From Variovorax atrisoli 110B (GTDB lineage Bacteria > Pseudomonadota > Gammaproteobacteria > Burkholderiales > Burkholderiaceae_C): DNA of 64,000 bases. A program made the position numbers and the translations under genes. The notes under the pieces are model-generated. The model was given only the letters and a program-made list of their open reading frames with translations, ran no database searches and had not been told where the DNA came from. This document shows, in pieces, positions 62,266 through 64,000 of this stretch (its first letter is position 1; every line of letters begins with the position of its first letter). The DNA lies in assembly GCF_000382045.1 (NCBI RefSeq), contig NZ_KB907455.1:310001-374000 (forward strand), written 5' to 3'.

Positions 62266-62760
62266 ATGAGCGGCAGGGATTCGATCGAGCAAGAACTCAG
62301 GACGGAACTGGATGAGCCGACGGCCATCGCGCTCTGGAATTCCGTGACGACCGCGGAGCTGGTCGCCATCGCAGACGAAGGGCAGACGCCGCTCGTCATG
62401 CTCGGGGGGCGTCCCGGCACGACCGCGGTGCGTGCGCGCAGCGTGGTGGACCTGCACGGCGCCCATATCGGCCGACAGGTGGTGCTGATGTTCGAGAACG
62501 CCGATCCGGCGCGCCCGATCGTGATCGGCGTGCTGCGTGGCGCGCAGGGGTGGCCGCTGCCGAATGCGCCAGCACAGGTGGAAGTCGATGCGGATGGCGA
62601 ACGCATGCTGGTGAGCGCGAAGGACGAGCTGGTGCTGCGCTGCGGCAAGGCCAGCATCACGCTCACGAGGGCCGGCAAGGTGCTGATCCAAGGCAGCTAT
62701 GTGTCGAGCCGCTCGACGGGCGTGAACCGGATCAAGGGTGGTTCGGTGCAGCTGAACTGA
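62266..62760 (+). CDS. DUF6484-type T6SS-associated protein
   Basis: A 164-residue protein. The central part (VRARSVVDLHGAHIGRQVVL, MFENADPARPIVIGVLRG) resembles the OB-like DUF6484 domain often encoded beside DUF2169 genes, and the end (DELVLRCGKASITLTRAGKV) is needle-like. AAGGAGA precedes ATG 62266. The combination suggests a spike-associated adaptor. The domain assignment is from memory of the family and only moderately sure. Confidence 0.65.
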   Translation: MSGRDSIEQELRTELDEPTAIALWNSVTTAELVAIADEGQTPLVMLGGRPGTTAVRARSVVDLHGAHIGRQVVLMFENADPARPIVIGVLRGAQGWPLPNAPAQVEVDADGERMLVSAKDELVLRCGKASITLTRAGKVLIQGSYVSSRSTGVNRIKGGSVQLN

Positions 62761-62775
62761 GCAGGAAGAGGGTAC

Positions 62776-63903
62776 GTGGAACTCCTCAATGCCACCCGCA
62801 TGGTCGCGGGGTTCAACCTGGGCGTCGAGCCGAGCGGAAGGGAACTGCTCGTGGTGGTCGCCAAAGGCACCTTCCGCATTCCGCCGCCCGACGCGCCGGA
62901 CGGCATCGTGCTGCACGAGGCGCAGCTGCCGCTGGTAATGGCCGATACCTTCACCGGCGCACCCGGTCTGTCGGCGCCGGTCTACGAAGTGGACTTCGCG
63001 CCGCGCAAGCCGCGCTGCGACATTCTTTTGCTGGGCAGCGCGTACGCGCCGGGAGGCCGGCCCACGTCGCGCGTCGAGGTGGGATTGCGGGTCGGCAACT
63101 GGAGCAAGACCTTCGCGGTGGTCGGGCCGCGCCAGTGGGAATGCGGAATGGCTGGCGTCGGCTCGACACCGCCTGGCGTGTTCGTGCGGCAGCCGATCTC
63201 GTACGACGTGGCCTTCGGCGGCGTCGACCTCCTGCATGAGGACCCGGCCCAGCACGCCGCCTTCATGGCCAACCCGGTCGGCCGCGGCTTCCATAGGCAT
63301 ATGCGGGTGGAATGGGTCGAGGGCCGGCCGCTGCCGGCCACGGAGGAAATCGATCACGCCGTACGCGCGCCTGACGGCAACTACCGGCCCATGGCCCTCG
63401 GACCCGTGGGGCGCGGATGGGATCCGCGCCATCGCTTTGCCGGCACCTACGATGACGCGTGGCGCCAGAAGCACTTCCCCTTCCTGCCACCCGATTTCGA
63501 CGAGCAGTATTTCCAGGCGGCACCGCTTGACCAGCAGGTGCCACTCGACCACTTCCGCAACGGACCGGTCGAGGTGCTGATGGCCAACCTCACACCCGAT
63601 GGACTGACGCGCCTCACCATTCCTCACCTGGTGGCGCCGGTGCACGTGTTCACCCGCGATGGCGAGCGCGAGGACCACATGGCCACGCTAGACACAGTGG
63701 TCATCGAACCCGACGAGGGACGCTTCAGCCTTACGTGGCGCATGACGCGGCCGTTGAAAAAGGACATCTTCGAGGTCGCGCAAGTCATGGTCGGCAAGAA
63801 AGGGCGCGAATGGTGGCAGCAGCGCGATGCCGTGCCCTTCCCCATTCCCGTGATCATGGTGCCGATGGTGCCGGACGACGAAGAACTGGACGAGGTCGCA
63901 TGA
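62776..63903 (+). CDS. DUF2169 domain protein
   Basis: A 375-residue single-domain DUF2169 protein: VAKGTFRIPPPDAPDG, YEVDFAPRKPRCDILLLGSA, VRQPISYDVAFGG, FAGTYDDAWRQKHFPFLPPDFD. This is the common form of the T6SS adaptor family, unlike the fusion at 55033. It starts with GTG 62776 behind AGGAAGAGG. Its TGA overlaps the ATG of the next gene, which suggests a direct partnership with that product. Confidence 0.85.
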   Translation: MELLNATRMVAGFNLGVEPSGRELLVVVAKGTFRIPPPDAPDGIVLHEAQLPLVMADTFTGAPGLSAPVYEVDFAPRKPRCDILLLGSAYAPGGRPTSRVEVGLRVGNWSKTFAVVGPRQWECGMAGVGSTPPGVFVRQPISYDVAFGGVDLLHEDPAQHAAFMANPVGRGFHRHMRVEWVEGRPLPATEEIDHAVRAPDGNYRPMALGPVGRGWDPRHRFAGTYDDAWRQKHFPFLPPDFDEQYFQAAPLDQQVPLDHFRNGPVEVLMANLTPDGLTRLTIPHLVAPVHVFTRDGEREDHMATLDTVVIEPDEGRFSLTWRMTRPLKKDIFEVAQVMVGKKGREWWQQRDAVPFPIPVIMVPMVPDDEELDEVA

Positions 63904-64000
63904 GCATGCCGACGTCAGCCATTTGCATCCGGCGCACGGGTCTCGTCACCAGCGTGGGGTTGAACGCGGCCGCATCCTGCGCGGCGGTCCGCGCCAAGGT
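63900..64000 (+). CDS. Start of a beta-ketoacyl-synthase-like gene (cut by window edge)
   Basis: Only 33 codons are present. The ATG overlaps the DUF2169 stop as ATGA. The peptide has ICIRRTGLVTSVGLNAAASC and AAVRAK, like the opening strand and helix of the ketosynthase/thiolase-like proteins found next to DUF2169 genes in T6SS loci. Too little is seen to judge catalytic residues, so the call is tentative. Confidence 0.45.
   Translation, partial: MSMPTSAICIRRTGLVTSVGLNAAASCAAVRAK

Overview
The window is one high-GC (well above 60 %) chromosomal stretch from a betaproteobacterium, most likely a Comamonadaceae member close to Variovorax. Pointers are the GC-rich codon use, the PE-Lig-Pol LigD paired with Ku, the HPII-type catalase, the type VI secretion gene content and the many short dispersed intergenic repeats. 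This placement is inferred from gene content, not from a 16S or database match. No rRNA, tRNA, IS element, prophage or CRISPR array was seen.

Layout. 1-8.8 kb is a housekeeping and stress region: the 3' end of rpe, a zinc acyl-hydrolase of the aspartoacylase family, the two-gene NHEJ system (ku, ligD), a transglutaminase-like protein, a tiny membrane protein and a large-subunit catalase (katE). 9.0-18.5 kb is a tight operon of a secreted TPR-CHAT (caspase-fold) protein, a TpsB outer-membrane transporter and a 1,788-residue TpsA exoprotein. 18.7-20.4 kb is a divergent isochorismatase-family hydrolase / GlxA-type AraC regulator pair. 20.5-28.0 kb holds two sensory modules, each pairing periplasmic solute-binding protein(s) with a hybrid histidine kinase that ends in a receiver domain.

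28.2 kb to the window end is a type VI secretion locus, all on the plus strand: tssK, tssL, tssM, tagF, then an 0.8 kb repeat island, then a membrane Ser/Thr kinase, MltA, a sigma-like protein, a membrane protein with anti-sigma features, a caspase-family protein, an Hcp-like protein, tagJ, tssE, tssF, tssG, tssH. It continues into two vgrG genes with their cargo-loading genes (DUF2169-pentapeptide, pentapeptide, DUF3540, PAAR-like DUF4150, DUF6484, DUF2169, and the start of a possible ketosynthase-like gene). tssB, tssC, tssJ and tssA are not in the window. Many neighbours overlap by ATGA/GTGA, so translational coupling is likely.

Most interesting signals: (1) a sigma-like / membrane anti-sigma-like / exported caspase trio inside the T6SS operon; (2) a tandem CTAGNCCNTWA motif found in front of both the CHAT-TPS operon and the T6SS operon; (3) an inverted pair of ~250-bp repeats at 35.3-36.0 kb whose internal stems differ in sequence but keep pairing, sitting at a local switch from G/T-rich to C/A-rich DNA; (4) a 194-bp duplication that includes the anti-sigma/caspase gene junction.
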